Source: an uncultured Eubacteriales bacterium (lineage in GTDB: Bacteria > Bacillota > Clostridia > Christensenellales > CAG-138). From it: DNA of 27,434 nt. The notes under the pieces are model-generated. The model did not search any database, was not told the DNA's origin, and worked only from the letters and a program-made list of their open reading frames with translations. The position numbers and the translations under genes are program-made. Where the stretch lies: positions 1 through 27,434 of the forward strand of contig UQXE01000025.1 of the NCBI GenBank assembly GCA_900544965.1, in the 5' to 3' direction. Every line of letters starts with the position of its first letter. The stretch's first letter is position 1. Of this stretch, positions 1 through 8,455 are shown piece after piece.

Positions 1-2
1 GA

Positions 3-557
3 GAAAGGCGCAGCGTATGGTACCTGCAGGAGTTCATGTATGATTACCACAGCGGGTTGACGGCAACGCACGACTATTCATCGCCATGGTACGCCTGGCC
101 GTTTACATTCAGACCTGTATGGTATTATGTAAAGTACTTTGCTTCCGGAATCAGGGGTACCATATCGGCGTTTGGCAACCCCGCCGTGTGGTGGATATGC
201 AGCATATTGACTATTGCCTTTATAGTAATGCTCATTATGAACAAGTTTAAGGGCAAAAAGGGTACCTTTATAACAACTGTTGGGATAGGAGCAAACTTCC
301 TTCCCTGGGTGCTCATAACCAGATGTACGTTTGCGTACCACTTCTTTGCGACGGTTCCCTTCATAATATTTGCAGCCGTGTACGTGCTGAAATATTTTGA
401 GGACCGAAACCCGAAGCTTGCTCCGATTAAGTGGATATGGCTGTGCGCGGCTGTGGTGCTGTTTGCAATGTTCTATCCGGTTATATCCGGCGTACCGGTG
501 TCATCGGACTATATAAAATGGCTCATGTGGTTACCTGGATGGACCTTTTTAGGATGA
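3..557 (+). CDS. Protein O-mannosyltransferase-like membrane protein, C-terminal part (5' end outside window)
   Basis: The frame is open from the window edge, so the true start lies upstream; an internal Met at 36 is not a convincing start because coding sequence continues before it. The 184 visible residues hold an extracytoplasmic stretch rich in Trp, Tyr and His (HSGLTATHDYSSPWYAWPF) followed by about four hydrophobic helices. This arrangement fits the C-terminal four-helix domain of dolichyl-phosphate-mannose-protein mannosyltransferases (PMT_4TMC). Such enzymes move a sugar from a polyprenyl phosphate donor to proteins on the outer face of the membrane. The GtrA-like gene starts 13 bases downstream, which suggests a shared transcript and a lipid-linked sugar role. 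Substrate and full length cannot be seen. Confidence 0.75.
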   Translation, partial: ERRSVWYLQEFMYDYHSGLTATHDYSSPWYAWPFTFRPVWYYVKYFASGIRGTISAFGNPAVWWICSILTIAFIVMLIMNKFKGKKGTFITTVGIGANFLPWVLITRCTFAYHFFATVPFIIFAAVYVLKYFEDRNPKLAPIKWIWLCAAVVLFAMFYPVISGVPVSSDYIKWLMWLPGWTFLG

Positions 558-570
558 TTTAGAGGTATAT

Positions 571-1053
571 ATGGAAGTAAAAAGCAAAAAGAATCTTATA
601 CAGTTTATAAAGTTTGCTCTTGTAGGCATAATGAATACCGTTATCGATTTTGGGGTATACACGGTTCTTGTATCGTTTACAGGCGTTCATTACGCCATAG
701 CGCAGGCAATCTCCTATACCTGCGGGCTTCTTAACAGCTATCTGTTTAATACGCTGTGGACGTTCAAGGAGGAGCGCCAGCGCACCGCGAGGGAGTTTCT
801 GCTGTTTGTCGCAGTAAACATAGCTACGCTGCTTGTTTCCATTGGCATTCTGTATGTGTTCAGAAACTTTATATTCCCCGAAGGGAACGCTGTAACCGAC
901 TGGATGGTAAACGGCTTCCTAGGTGGTTTCATTACTACGGAGAGCAAGGCCATTGAAATTTTAAGCAAGCTTATAGCCACGCCGATTACAATTATATTAA
1001 ATTTTCTTGGGAACAAGATCTTTGTATTTTGTAAAGGCTCTGGAAAGAATTGA
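571..1053 (+). CDS. GtrA-family membrane protein
   Basis: A 160-residue protein with four predicted hydrophobic helices. The N-terminal block (IQFIKFALVGIMNTVIDFGV) and the following GLLNSYLFNTLWTF segment are typical of the GtrA/DPMS-like family, whose members are thought to help flip or present polyprenyl-phosphate-linked sugars during glycosylation of wall polymers. The length matches the family (about 120-160). AGAGG sits about 6 bases before the ATG. It follows the PMT-like gene by 13 bases and is followed by a strong terminator, so the two probably form the end of one operon. The exact sugar is unknown. Confidence 0.85.
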   Translation: MEVKSKKNLIQFIKFALVGIMNTVIDFGVYTVLVSFTGVHYAIAQAISYTCGLLNSYLFNTLWTFKEERQRTAREFLLFVAVNIATLLVSIGILYVFRNFIFPEGNAVTDWMVNGFLGGFITTESKAIEILSKLIATPITIILNFLGNKIFVFCKGSGKN

Positions 1054-1110
1054 TGCCGCGGAACTGTAGAACTTAACGCAGTCAGTTTCATGACTTATAC
1101 CTGTAGCATT

Positions 1111-1150
1111 GGCCTCATGGTTAGCAAGAACCGTGGGGCCCGCTTTTTTA
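1111..1150 (+). terminator. Intrinsic terminator after the GtrA-like gene
   Basis: A 12-bp stem (1111-1122 with 1129-1140, including three G-T pairs) with a 6-base loop is followed by a T-run at 1144-1149. It closes the PMT/GtrA operon. Confidence 0.85.
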
Positions 1151-1636
1151 ATCTAAAAATAGGTTATTTTTATCATTGAATCAATATTTTTAAGGTCTGA
1201 AAATGGAAAACCGCACGCCCTTCCCTTATTCACTTATCCAAAAAACCGCTTGCAAGTTTAACCTTAGTTGGATTATCATTTAAAGGAGTTCTCTGGATGT
1301 ACTTAAGCTGTTGGTGTTGGTAGCTTACATTGTATGGATTGTTTAATGCAATACGACGAGTTATGCATACTGGAATGTGATTTGCACTTGAGCCAATAAC
1401 CTAATAAGACTTTGTTCTAAATTAAGATGATAAGAACCTTGCTGGCTCACAATATGGAAACCATTAATAAATTTTACGGACATTTTTATCAGCAACTTAA
1501 TTAATAGAACGTCTTTCAGTGTTATTCAGGTGACTGCATAACCGCGTTTGCCTTTTATCATAACTGCGGATGTTAAGAACTTAAACTAGATAAGCATAGA
1601 TAAAATTCATGAAACTGTCAATGGGGTGGTGTAAGG
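1151..1636 (+). other. Gene-free AT-rich interval
   Basis: About 490 bases between the terminator and comM. No reading frame of useful length and no recognisable RNA or repeat. It should hold the promoter for the downstream run, but several weak -10/-35-like matches are present and I cannot choose between them. Confidence 0.6.
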
Positions 1637-3163
1637 ATGTTAGGAAGCGTTTTAAGTTATGGACTTAATGGTATAAAGGGATATCCGGTAAATGTGGAGG
1701 TCAACTCATCGGACGGAATGCCTGCATATGAAACGGTAGGCCTTCCCGATATGGCCGTAAGGGAATCCAAGGAGCGGGTACGCTCTGCTATAGCAAACTC
1801 CGGTTTTCCCCCTGTTACAGGACGTATCACGGTTAATTTAGCTCCAGCTGATACGAAAAAGATCGGTTCGATATACGATCTGCCAATAGCTCTCGGCATT
1901 TTGGCTGCGCAGGGCTTAATAGACAATATAAAGCTGCAGGATCATATGGTTGCGGGGGAGCTGGCACTCAGCGGGGAGGTGCGGGGTATATGCGGCGTTT
2001 TACCCATGGTTATAGACGCATTCTCAAAAGGAATTAAAAATATGGTTCTTCCAAAGGCTAACGCGTCAGAGGCGTCATATATAGCCGGTACAAAAATAAT
2101 AGCTGTTGATTCCTTGAACGACGCTGTAGGTTACCTGCGCGGCGAAAAGCATATAAGTCCGTATATTCCTAAGGTTTGGAATGCACAGATGTGCAAATAC
2201 AAAGTTGATTTTTCGGAAATCAAAGGGCAGCATGGAGCAAAGCGGGCGGCGGAGATTGCAGCTGCCGGCGGCCATAACCTGCTGCTTATCGGCTCGCCTG
2301 GTTCAGGTAAAACGATGATAGCAAAGCGAATGCCCACAATACTTCCAAGCCTTACGTTTGAAGAGGCCTTGGAGATAACGAAGATTCACTCGGTAGTGGA
2401 ATTGATCGACAATGAAATGGGATTAACCACGCAGCGGCCATTCCGGTCTCCGCATCACTCCGCGTCTACGGTGTCGCTTGTCGGCGGGGGACAAAACGCT
2501 ATGCCGGGGGAGATCAGCCTTGCGCACAGGGGTGTTCTGTTTATGGACGAATTCCCAGAGTTTCGCAAAGACGTCCTGGAGGCATTGCGCCAACCGCTTG
2601 AGGATGGCGAAATCAAAATTTCGCGCGCAGCGGCCAAATCCACATATCCGGCCGACTTTATGCTGATTGCCGCTATGAATCCATGCCCGTGCGGATATTA
2701 CGGTTCGAGGACAAAAAAATGCAGGTGTACGCCTTATCAAATACAGCGTTATCAGCAGAGAATAAGCGGCCCAATGCTTGACAGGATAGATATGCATGTC
2801 GAGATGTCCGATGTTGGGTATAAGGAGCTATCCTCCAGCGACGAGGGCGAGATATCGGCTGAAATACGGATAAGAGTTAATCAGGCACGCGAAGTTCAAC
2901 GCCAGCGATATAAGGGAGAGAACATTATTTGCAACTCACAGCTCAATGATAGGAATCTTATAAAATATTGCCGTCTCGACGCTTCATCGGCAAAAATTAT
3001 TGAAGCGGCTATGAATAGGATGAATCTAACCGCAAGAGCATATGTCCGTCTTTTAAAGGTTGCCAGGACCATAGCCGACCTGGCTGGTTCGGATGCTATC
3101 GGCGCTGATCATATTTCAGAAGCAATTCAATATAGGAGCATTGAAGGAAAGTACTGGCGTTAA
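1637..3163 (+). CDS. comM: ComM/YifB-family Mg-chelatase-like AAA+ ATPase
   Basis: A 508-residue protein, the usual family length. The N-terminal part (about 1-190) is the ChlI/Lon-S16-like domain with the typical opening GLNGIKGYPVNVEV. The AAA+ core has Walker A GSPGSGKT at about 219-226 and Walker B LFMDEF near 300. A cysteine cluster (CPCGYYGSRTKKCRC) and a C-terminal Mg_chelatase_C region follow. ComM is known as a hexameric helicase that promotes branch migration during natural transformation in proteobacteria; the role of Firmicutes homologues is less clear. It lies directly upstream of dprA, another transformation protein, which supports a role in handling incoming DNA. A GGGGTGG-like ribosome site precedes the ATG. 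The YifB name is equally valid. Confidence 0.93.
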   Translation: MLGSVLSYGLNGIKGYPVNVEVNSSDGMPAYETVGLPDMAVRESKERVRSAIANSGFPPVTGRITVNLAPADTKKIGSIYDLPIALGILAAQGLIDNIKLQDHMVAGELALSGEVRGICGVLPMVIDAFSKGIKNMVLPKANASEASYIAGTKIIAVDSLNDAVGYLRGEKHISPYIPKVWNAQMCKYKVDFSEIKGQHGAKRAAEIAAAGGHNLLLIGSPGSGKTMIAKRMPTILPSLTFEEALEITKIHSVVELIDNEMGLTTQRPFRSPHHSASTVSLVGGGQNAMPGEISLAHRGVLFMDEFPEFRKDVLEALRQPLEDGEIKISRAAAKSTYPADFMLIAAMNPCPCGYYGSRTKKCRCTPYQIQRYQQRISGPMLDRIDMHVEMSDVGYKELSSSDEGEISAEIRIRVNQAREVQRQRYKGENIICNSQLNDRNLIKYCRLDASSAKIIEAAMNRMNLTARAYVRLLKVARTIADLAGSDAIGADHISEAIQYRSIEGKYWR

Positions 3164-3287
3164 GATGGAATATGGCGGCCACAGCAAAAGTTAGAAATAT
3201 ATCAGTAGTCAATAGCACCCATCATGCAAAGCGAATGGACGCTAAAAAATGCTTTGCCGTTTACATTGACACAGGAGGAAAAACAGA

Positions 3288-4406
3288 ATGAAACTATACA
3301 GCAAAGAGGAAAGGTATTGGATATGGCTAAATAAGATGTTGGGTTCGGGATATGCCAGGTTTCACAACATCGCGCAGGAATACGGCGGACCAGAGGGGGT
3401 TTTCGATGCTGCTAAATGCGGCAAGCTTACTATAAAATCCCCACTTAACGAAGGAAATGTAAGATTCATACAGAAGAACGCATCGGAAGGGTTTATCGAC
3501 GACTATTTGGAGGGCCTTAACAATAGCGGCATAGGAGTTACTACCCCTATAAGCGAAGATTATCCGTATTTGCTGTCCGAAATCTACGATCCTCCCACAG
3601 TATTGTTTTATAGGGGAACCGTTAAGCGGGAACTAACCCTGCCTATAGCTGTCATCGGCGCTCGAAAGTGTACCGAATACGGGAGGCGCGTTGCGTTCAC
3701 GCTTTCAAGGCAGCTATCGGATCAGGGCGTATGCGTAATATCTGGACTGGCATATGGGATAGACGGCGAGTCTTCAAGAGGCGCTCTTGCCAGCATAAAA
3801 AGCGATTATCCAACGGTCGCGGTGCTTGGAACCGGCGTCGATGTTGTTTATCCAAATCAAAACAGGCCGATATACGATGCAATAGTAGAGCGTGGGGCGG
3901 TGGTGTCCGAGTTTGCTCCCGGCACACAGGCCATACCTGGTAATTTTCCAAGGAGGAACAGAGTAATAAGCGGGCTGTCAAAGGGGATATTGGTTGTGGA
4001 AGCAAGGGAGAAGAGCGGTACGCTCATAACCGTAAACCACGCATTGGATCAGGGAAGGGATATTTTCAGCGTGCCTGGAAGGATAACGGATGCATCGTGC
4101 AGGGGAACAAATAATTTGATCAGGCGGGCGATGGCCAAGCCTGTATTTGGAATAAATGATATACTAGAAGAATACGGTATTTCATTATCCGATAAACCTG
4201 ACGCAAGGCCATCAAGGGATATCAGACAGACGCTTGACGGAGAGCGCGCTGTAATATATGATTTACTTAAAGATGGTGATAAAACCTTTGACGAGTTGTG
4301 TGAATCAATGTCAATAGAGGCGGGAGCGCTTAATACCATCTTGACAGAATTGGAGTTTTCAAGAATAATAATTCAGACCCCAGGAAGGGTATTTAGCATT
4401 AGGTAG
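3288..4406 (+). CDS. dprA: DNA-processing protein DprA
   Basis: A 372-residue protein. An N-terminal helical part precedes the Rossmann-like DprA domain with VIGARKCTEYG (starting at 122), SGLAYGID (about 152-159), AVLGTGVDVVYP, FPRRNRVISGLS, VVEAREKSGTLIT and the VPG motif. A winged-helix domain follows at about 315-372. DprA binds incoming single-stranded DNA and loads RecA during transformation; it is also widespread in bacteria not known to be competent. A strong AGGAGG lies 8 bases before the ATG. One oddity: the usual GID..AH motif has Ser at residue 163 in place of His, and the segment after it (ASIKSDYPTVAVL) looks slightly longer than usual. The neighbours comM and topA fit the conserved Firmicutes order. 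Confidence 0.95.
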   Translation: MKLYSKEERYWIWLNKMLGSGYARFHNIAQEYGGPEGVFDAAKCGKLTIKSPLNEGNVRFIQKNASEGFIDDYLEGLNNSGIGVTTPISEDYPYLLSEIYDPPTVLFYRGTVKRELTLPIAVIGARKCTEYGRRVAFTLSRQLSDQGVCVISGLAYGIDGESSRGALASIKSDYPTVAVLGTGVDVVYPNQNRPIYDAIVERGAVVSEFAPGTQAIPGNFPRRNRVISGLSKGILVVEAREKSGTLITVNHALDQGRDIFSVPGRITDASCRGTNNLIRRAMAKPVFGINDILEEYGISLSDKPDARPSRDIRQTLDGERAVIYDLLKDGDKTFDELCESMSIEAGALNTILTELEFSRIIIQTPGRVFSIR

Positions 4407-4446
4407 GTCGGTTTAACGGCCTAATCGCCGATTCGGAGGTAGTTTA

Positions 4447-6558
4447 ATGTCAAAACTTGTTATTGTGGAATCGCCCACAAAGGCAAAGACCATAGGAAAA
4501 TTTCTAGGCAATGGCTACAAGGTGGTTGCCTCTAACGGACATGTGCGCGATCTGCCCAAAAGTCAGCTTGGCGTGGATGTAGAACACGACTTTGCTCCCA
4601 AATATATTACCTTAAGAGGACGCGGCGACGTACTTGACAAGATCAGAAAGGAAGCAAAATCAGCGGATAAAATATATCTTGCAACGGACCCAGATAGGGA
4701 GGGCGAGGCTATATCATGGCACCTCGCCCATGTTTTGAAGCTGGACGAGGAGTCTGAATGCAGAATCGTATTTAACGAAATAACCTCAAATGCGGTGAAG
4801 CGGTCAATAACCGCCCCCCGGCCAATAGACATAAACCTTGTGGATGCCCAGCAGGCCCGCAGGGTATTAGACAGGCTTGTAGGTTATAAAATAAGCCCGG
4901 TCCTATGGGCTAAGGTGAGAAGAGGCCTATCGGCTGGACGCGTACAATCGGTTGCAACCAGAATTTTGTGCGAGCGGGAACAGGAGATATTGGACTTCAT
5001 ACCCCAGGAGTATTGGACTATAACGGCCTTTCTTAAGGATCCAAAGCGCAAGAAGCTGATTGAAAGCAAATTTTATGGCTATAACGGCAAGAGAACTGAA
5101 ATAAAGAATCAGGAAGAAGCCATGAAGGTGGTCGAGCTTTCAAAGGGAAATGATTTCACTGTAAGCGACGTGAAAAAGGCGGAGAAGCTGCGTCATGCGC
5201 CCCCGCCCTTCACGACCAGCAGCATGCAGCAGGAAGCGTCAAGAAAACTTGGATTTACAACGCAGCACACAATGCTTGTGGCCCAGCAGCTTTACGAGGG
5301 CATTGACGTTCAGGGTCAGGGCGCTACAGGACTTATAACCTATATTCGAACCGACTCGGTAAGGATATCAAAGGAAGCGCAGGAAGAGGCTCTAAAATAT
5401 ATAGCTTCTGTATACGGGAATCCATATGTACCGTCTACCCCGAATTTTTACAAGGGTAGATCCAGCGCACAGGATGCGCATGAGGCGATAAGGCCCGCGA
5501 ATTTGAAGCTTACGCCTCAGATGATAAAGGGGTCGCTTTCAGCTCCTCAATATAAACTCTATAAATTGATATTTGAGCGATTTGTAGCAAGCCAAATGGC
5601 AGAACAGCGCGTTGAAAACTGCACCGTTACCTTTGAGGTCAACGGATGTACGTACAAGTCTAACGGAACAAAAGTCCTATTCAATGGCTATACGGCCGTA
5701 TATACCGAGGGCAAGGACGAAGTGGAACAAAAAGAGATTGTGCTTCCGGAGCTAAGCGTGGGCAGCGCATTCACTCCAGACAGAATCGAGCCGGAACAGA
5801 AATTTACTTCTCCGCCTCCGCGCTATACCGAAGCTTCGTTGGTAAAGCTGCTGGAGGAGAAGGGCATCGGTAGGCCAAGCACCTTCTCACCAACTATTTC
5901 GACAATTATTGCAAGGGGTTATGTATGCCGTGAGAAGAAACAGCTGATCCCCACTGAACTCGGGTTTGTCGTAACTCAGCTCATGAAGGAGCATTTCGGC
6001 GACATTGTCGATATGCAGTTTACAGCCGACATGGAGGAAAAGCTGGATAGGGTCGAGGAAGGCGAGCAGCAGTGGACGCAGATAGTAAAGGATTTTTATG
6101 ATCCGTTTATACTCACAGTGGAGCGCGCTTCCGAGACTATAGAGAAGGTTAAGATACCCGACGAGCCATCGGATATTCCCTGCGATAAGTGCGGCGCAAT
6201 GATGGTGTATAAGATGGGAAGGTACGGCAGGTTTCTGGCCTGCCCCAACTATCCCGAGTGCAAGAATACAAAACCGATAATTGAAAGGATAGACGTGCCG
6301 TGCCCTAAATGCGGGGCGTCGCTCATCAAGCGCAAGTCCAAGCGCGGAAAGGTGTTTTACGGATGCGAGAAGTATCCTGAATGTGATTTTGTCGCATGGG
6401 ATAAACCTGTAAATAAGAAGTGTACAAAATGCGGTTCTATAATGGTGAGCCGTTTTGGCAAAAATTTCTGTTCAAACAAGGATTGCGAAAATTCGGCTGC
6501 GCACAAGCGTTCCGCAAAACAGGATGAGCAAACGCAAAAGGGTGGCTCCAATGAATGA
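4447..6558 (+). CDS. topA: DNA topoisomerase I (type IA)
   Basis: A 703-residue enzyme that relaxes negative supercoils through a 5'-phosphotyrosine intermediate. The TOPRIM domain opens the protein (SKLVIVESPTKAKTIGKFL) and has the acidic DPDREGEA motif. The catalytic tyrosine is in GLITYIRTDS at residue 299. The C-terminal tail has three Cys4 zinc-ribbon units about 40 residues apart, starting at Cys579, Cys619 and Cys659, as in many Firmicutes TopA proteins. GGAGGT lies 6 bases upstream of the ATG. Its 3' end overlaps the start of trmFO by 8 bases, implying coupled translation. Confidence 0.98.
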   Translation: MSKLVIVESPTKAKTIGKFLGNGYKVVASNGHVRDLPKSQLGVDVEHDFAPKYITLRGRGDVLDKIRKEAKSADKIYLATDPDREGEAISWHLAHVLKLDEESECRIVFNEITSNAVKRSITAPRPIDINLVDAQQARRVLDRLVGYKISPVLWAKVRRGLSAGRVQSVATRILCEREQEILDFIPQEYWTITAFLKDPKRKKLIESKFYGYNGKRTEIKNQEEAMKVVELSKGNDFTVSDVKKAEKLRHAPPPFTTSSMQQEASRKLGFTTQHTMLVAQQLYEGIDVQGQGATGLITYIRTDSVRISKEAQEEALKYIASVYGNPYVPSTPNFYKGRSSAQDAHEAIRPANLKLTPQMIKGSLSAPQYKLYKLIFERFVASQMAEQRVENCTVTFEVNGCTYKSNGTKVLFNGYTAVYTEGKDEVEQKEIVLPELSVGSAFTPDRIEPEQKFTSPPPRYTEASLVKLLEEKGIGRPSTFSPTISTIIARGYVCREKKQLIPTELGFVVTQLMKEHFGDIVDMQFTADMEEKLDRVEEGEQQWTQIVKDFYDPFILTVERASETIEKVKIPDEPSDIPCDKCGAMMVYKMGRYGRFLACPNYPECKNTKPIIERIDVPCPKCGASLIKRKSKRGKVFYGCEKYPECDFVAWDKPVNKKCTKCGSIMVSRFGKNFCSNKDCENSAAHKRSAKQDEQTQKGGSNE

Positions 6559-7846
6559 TGTCGCGGTTGTAGGGGCCGGCCTTGCCGGCTGCGAGGCTGC
6601 CTACCAGCTTGCGGAGAGGGGCGTCGGCGTAACTCTATACGATATGAAGCCTTCCAAGCTGTTGGCCGCATACGAATCGGCAGATTTCGCCGAGCTTGTG
6701 TGCTCAAACTCATTGAGGTCCGATCGGCTGCAAAATGCGGCAGGGCTTTTGAAGGAGGAGCTTCGAAGGCTCGGGTCCATGATTATACAAGCCGCGGATG
6801 AGAACCGTGTGCCGGCGGGAGGCGCTTTGGCTGTTGACAGAGTGGGCTTTTCAAGGGATGTTACCCGACTTGTACGCAGCCATCCCCTCATTACCGTCGT
6901 TGAGGAGGAGGTAAGGGAGATTCCGGAATGCGCGTCAATTATCGCAACCGGACCGCTTACCGATGGAGCGTTAATGGACAGCATTGAGAGTCTTTTAGGC
7001 GAAAGCATGCATTTTTTTGACGCTGCAGCGCCGATTGTAACTTATGATTCCCTGAATATGGACAAGGTCTTTATGGCCTCAAGATATGGAAGAGGAAGCG
7101 ATTATCTCAACTGTCCCATGAATAAAGAGGAGTATTTTAGCTTTGTGGAGGCGCTTAAGGCGGCGGACACGGCAGTATTAAGGGAATTTGAGGACACAAA
7201 GGTGTTTGAAGGCTGCATGCCTGTTGAGGTGATGGCCAAGCGCGGCGACATGACGCTGGCGTTCGGACCGCTCAAGCCGGTTGGTTTAATGGATGAACGA
7301 AGAACTGAAAAACCGTTTGCAGTCGTTCAGCTGCGCAGGGATGATGCTGACGGACGCCTGTACAATATGGTCGGATTTCAGACGAACTTAAAATTTGGGG
7401 AACAGAAAAGGGTCTTTTCAATGATACCAGGCCTTGAAAATGTGGAATTTGTGCGTTATGGAGTAATGCATAGAAACTCATATCTGAATTCACCGGCAAA
7501 GCTTGGAATTGACTATTGTTATAATAATTCAAACATCTATTTTGCCGGACAGATTACAGGCGTGGAAGGGTATGTTGAAAGCATTGCCAGCGGATATACG
7601 GCGGGTTTGAACCTAGCAAGAAGATGTCAGGGCAAACCTGCTATAGATTTTACCAAAAAAACGGCTATAGGCGCCCTTTCGCACTATATTTCCGAGTATT
7701 CCGGAGATGATTTTCAGCCAATGAACATAAACTTTGGTATAATAGAGGGAGTACAAGCCCGAATTAGGAATAAACAGGAACGGTACGCTGCGGTTTCCGC
7801 AAGAGCTCTTTCTGTTATCGATGATATAATTGCAAACGTTTTGTAA
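6551..7846 (+). CDS. trmFO: tRNA uridine-54 C5-methyltransferase (methylene-THF/FAD-dependent) TrmFO
   Basis: TrmFO makes ribothymidine at position 54 of the tRNA T-loop, using methylene-tetrahydrofolate and FADH2. The ATG at 6551 gives 431 residues, matching the family (about 435), and places the FAD-binding GAGLAG at residues 8-13. The frame continues upstream to 6455 inside topA, but that extension is unlike TrmFO. Conserved blocks include AELVCSNSLRSD (Cys51), CPMNKEEY, FEGCMPVE (Cys222) and FAGQITGVEGYVES. The two cysteines correspond by motif to the pair known to be important in the B. subtilis enzyme. It overlaps topA by 8 bases and precedes hslV, as in Bacillus except that codV is missing between them. 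Confidence 0.96.
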   Translation: MNDVAVVGAGLAGCEAAYQLAERGVGVTLYDMKPSKLLAAYESADFAELVCSNSLRSDRLQNAAGLLKEELRRLGSMIIQAADENRVPAGGALAVDRVGFSRDVTRLVRSHPLITVVEEEVREIPECASIIATGPLTDGALMDSIESLLGESMHFFDAAAPIVTYDSLNMDKVFMASRYGRGSDYLNCPMNKEEYFSFVEALKAADTAVLREFEDTKVFEGCMPVEVMAKRGDMTLAFGPLKPVGLMDERRTEKPFAVVQLRRDDADGRLYNMVGFQTNLKFGEQKRVFSMIPGLENVEFVRYGVMHRNSYLNSPAKLGIDYCYNNSNIYFAGQITGVEGYVESIASGYTAGLNLARRCQGKPAIDFTKKTAIGALSHYISEYSGDDFQPMNINFGIIEGVQARIRNKQERYAAVSARALSVIDDIIANVL

Positions 7847-7919
7847 ACAAATGCAATTATATATGTTTTAATGAATACAATGTGCTATTATGCATCAATA
7901 ATGTATAAAGAGGTTAAAT

Positions 7920-8453
7920 ATGAAGTTTGAGGGGACAACGATCGTTGCTGTAAAGCGATACGGCAAGTGCGCAATCGCAGGCGACGGACAGGTAACGTTT
8001 GGGGAAAATACCATAATGAAGCATACGGCAAAGAAGGTAAGACGGGTATACCATAACAATGTGGCCGTAGGTTTCGCAGGTTCCGTGGCGGATGCGTTTT
8101 CATTATGTGAGCGTTTTGAAGCCAAACTGGAACAATACAATGGAAACCTGAAGCGAGCCGCAGTTTCACTTGCCCAGGAATGGAGGAGCGACAAGGCGCT
8201 TAGGCAGCTGCAGGCCCTTTTGATAGCGGCGGATGCTGACGACCTTCTCATAATCTCCGGAACAGGTGAGGTTATAGATCCGGACGATGATATCGCTACG
8301 ATAGGCTCCGGAGGAATGTACGCGCTTGCCGCCGCAAAGGCGTTAAAACAGAATACGGAACTGAGCGCTAGGGAAATCGCGACGAAATCCATAGCCATAG
8401 CATCAGAGATCTGCGTTTATACGAACAACAACATCACCGTTGAGGAGGTATGA
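7920..8453 (+). CDS. hslV: ATP-dependent protease subunit HslV (ClpQ)
   Basis: A 177-residue proteasome-like peptidase that forms the proteolytic chamber of HslVU. The catalytic N-terminal threonine would be Thr6 in MKFEGTTIVAV, exposed after removal of a short propeptide. Other family marks are GDGQVTFG, GFAGSVADAF, and the SGTGEVIDPDDDIATIGSGG loop. AGAGG lies 7 bases before the ATG. The upstream 73 bases are AT-rich and could hold a promoter, but I could not pick one. The stop codon region overlaps the ribosome site and start of hslU. Confidence 0.97.
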   Translation: MKFEGTTIVAVKRYGKCAIAGDGQVTFGENTIMKHTAKKVRRVYHNNVAVGFAGSVADAFSLCERFEAKLEQYNGNLKRAAVSLAQEWRSDKALRQLQALLIAADADDLLIISGTGEVIDPDDDIATIGSGGMYALAAAKALKQNTELSAREIATKSIAIASEICVYTNNNITVEEV

Positions 8454-8455
8454 AC

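Noticed and set aside
6455..6550. Upstream extension of trmFO to an ATG inside topA
   Set aside because: The added residues are basic and unlike TrmFO, and the region is the topA zinc-ribbon coding sequence. The ATG at 6551 matches the family start.
8450..8455. ATG at 8450 as the hslU start
   Set aside because: The AGGAGG is 1 base away, too close; the next ATG at 8456 has 7-base spacing.
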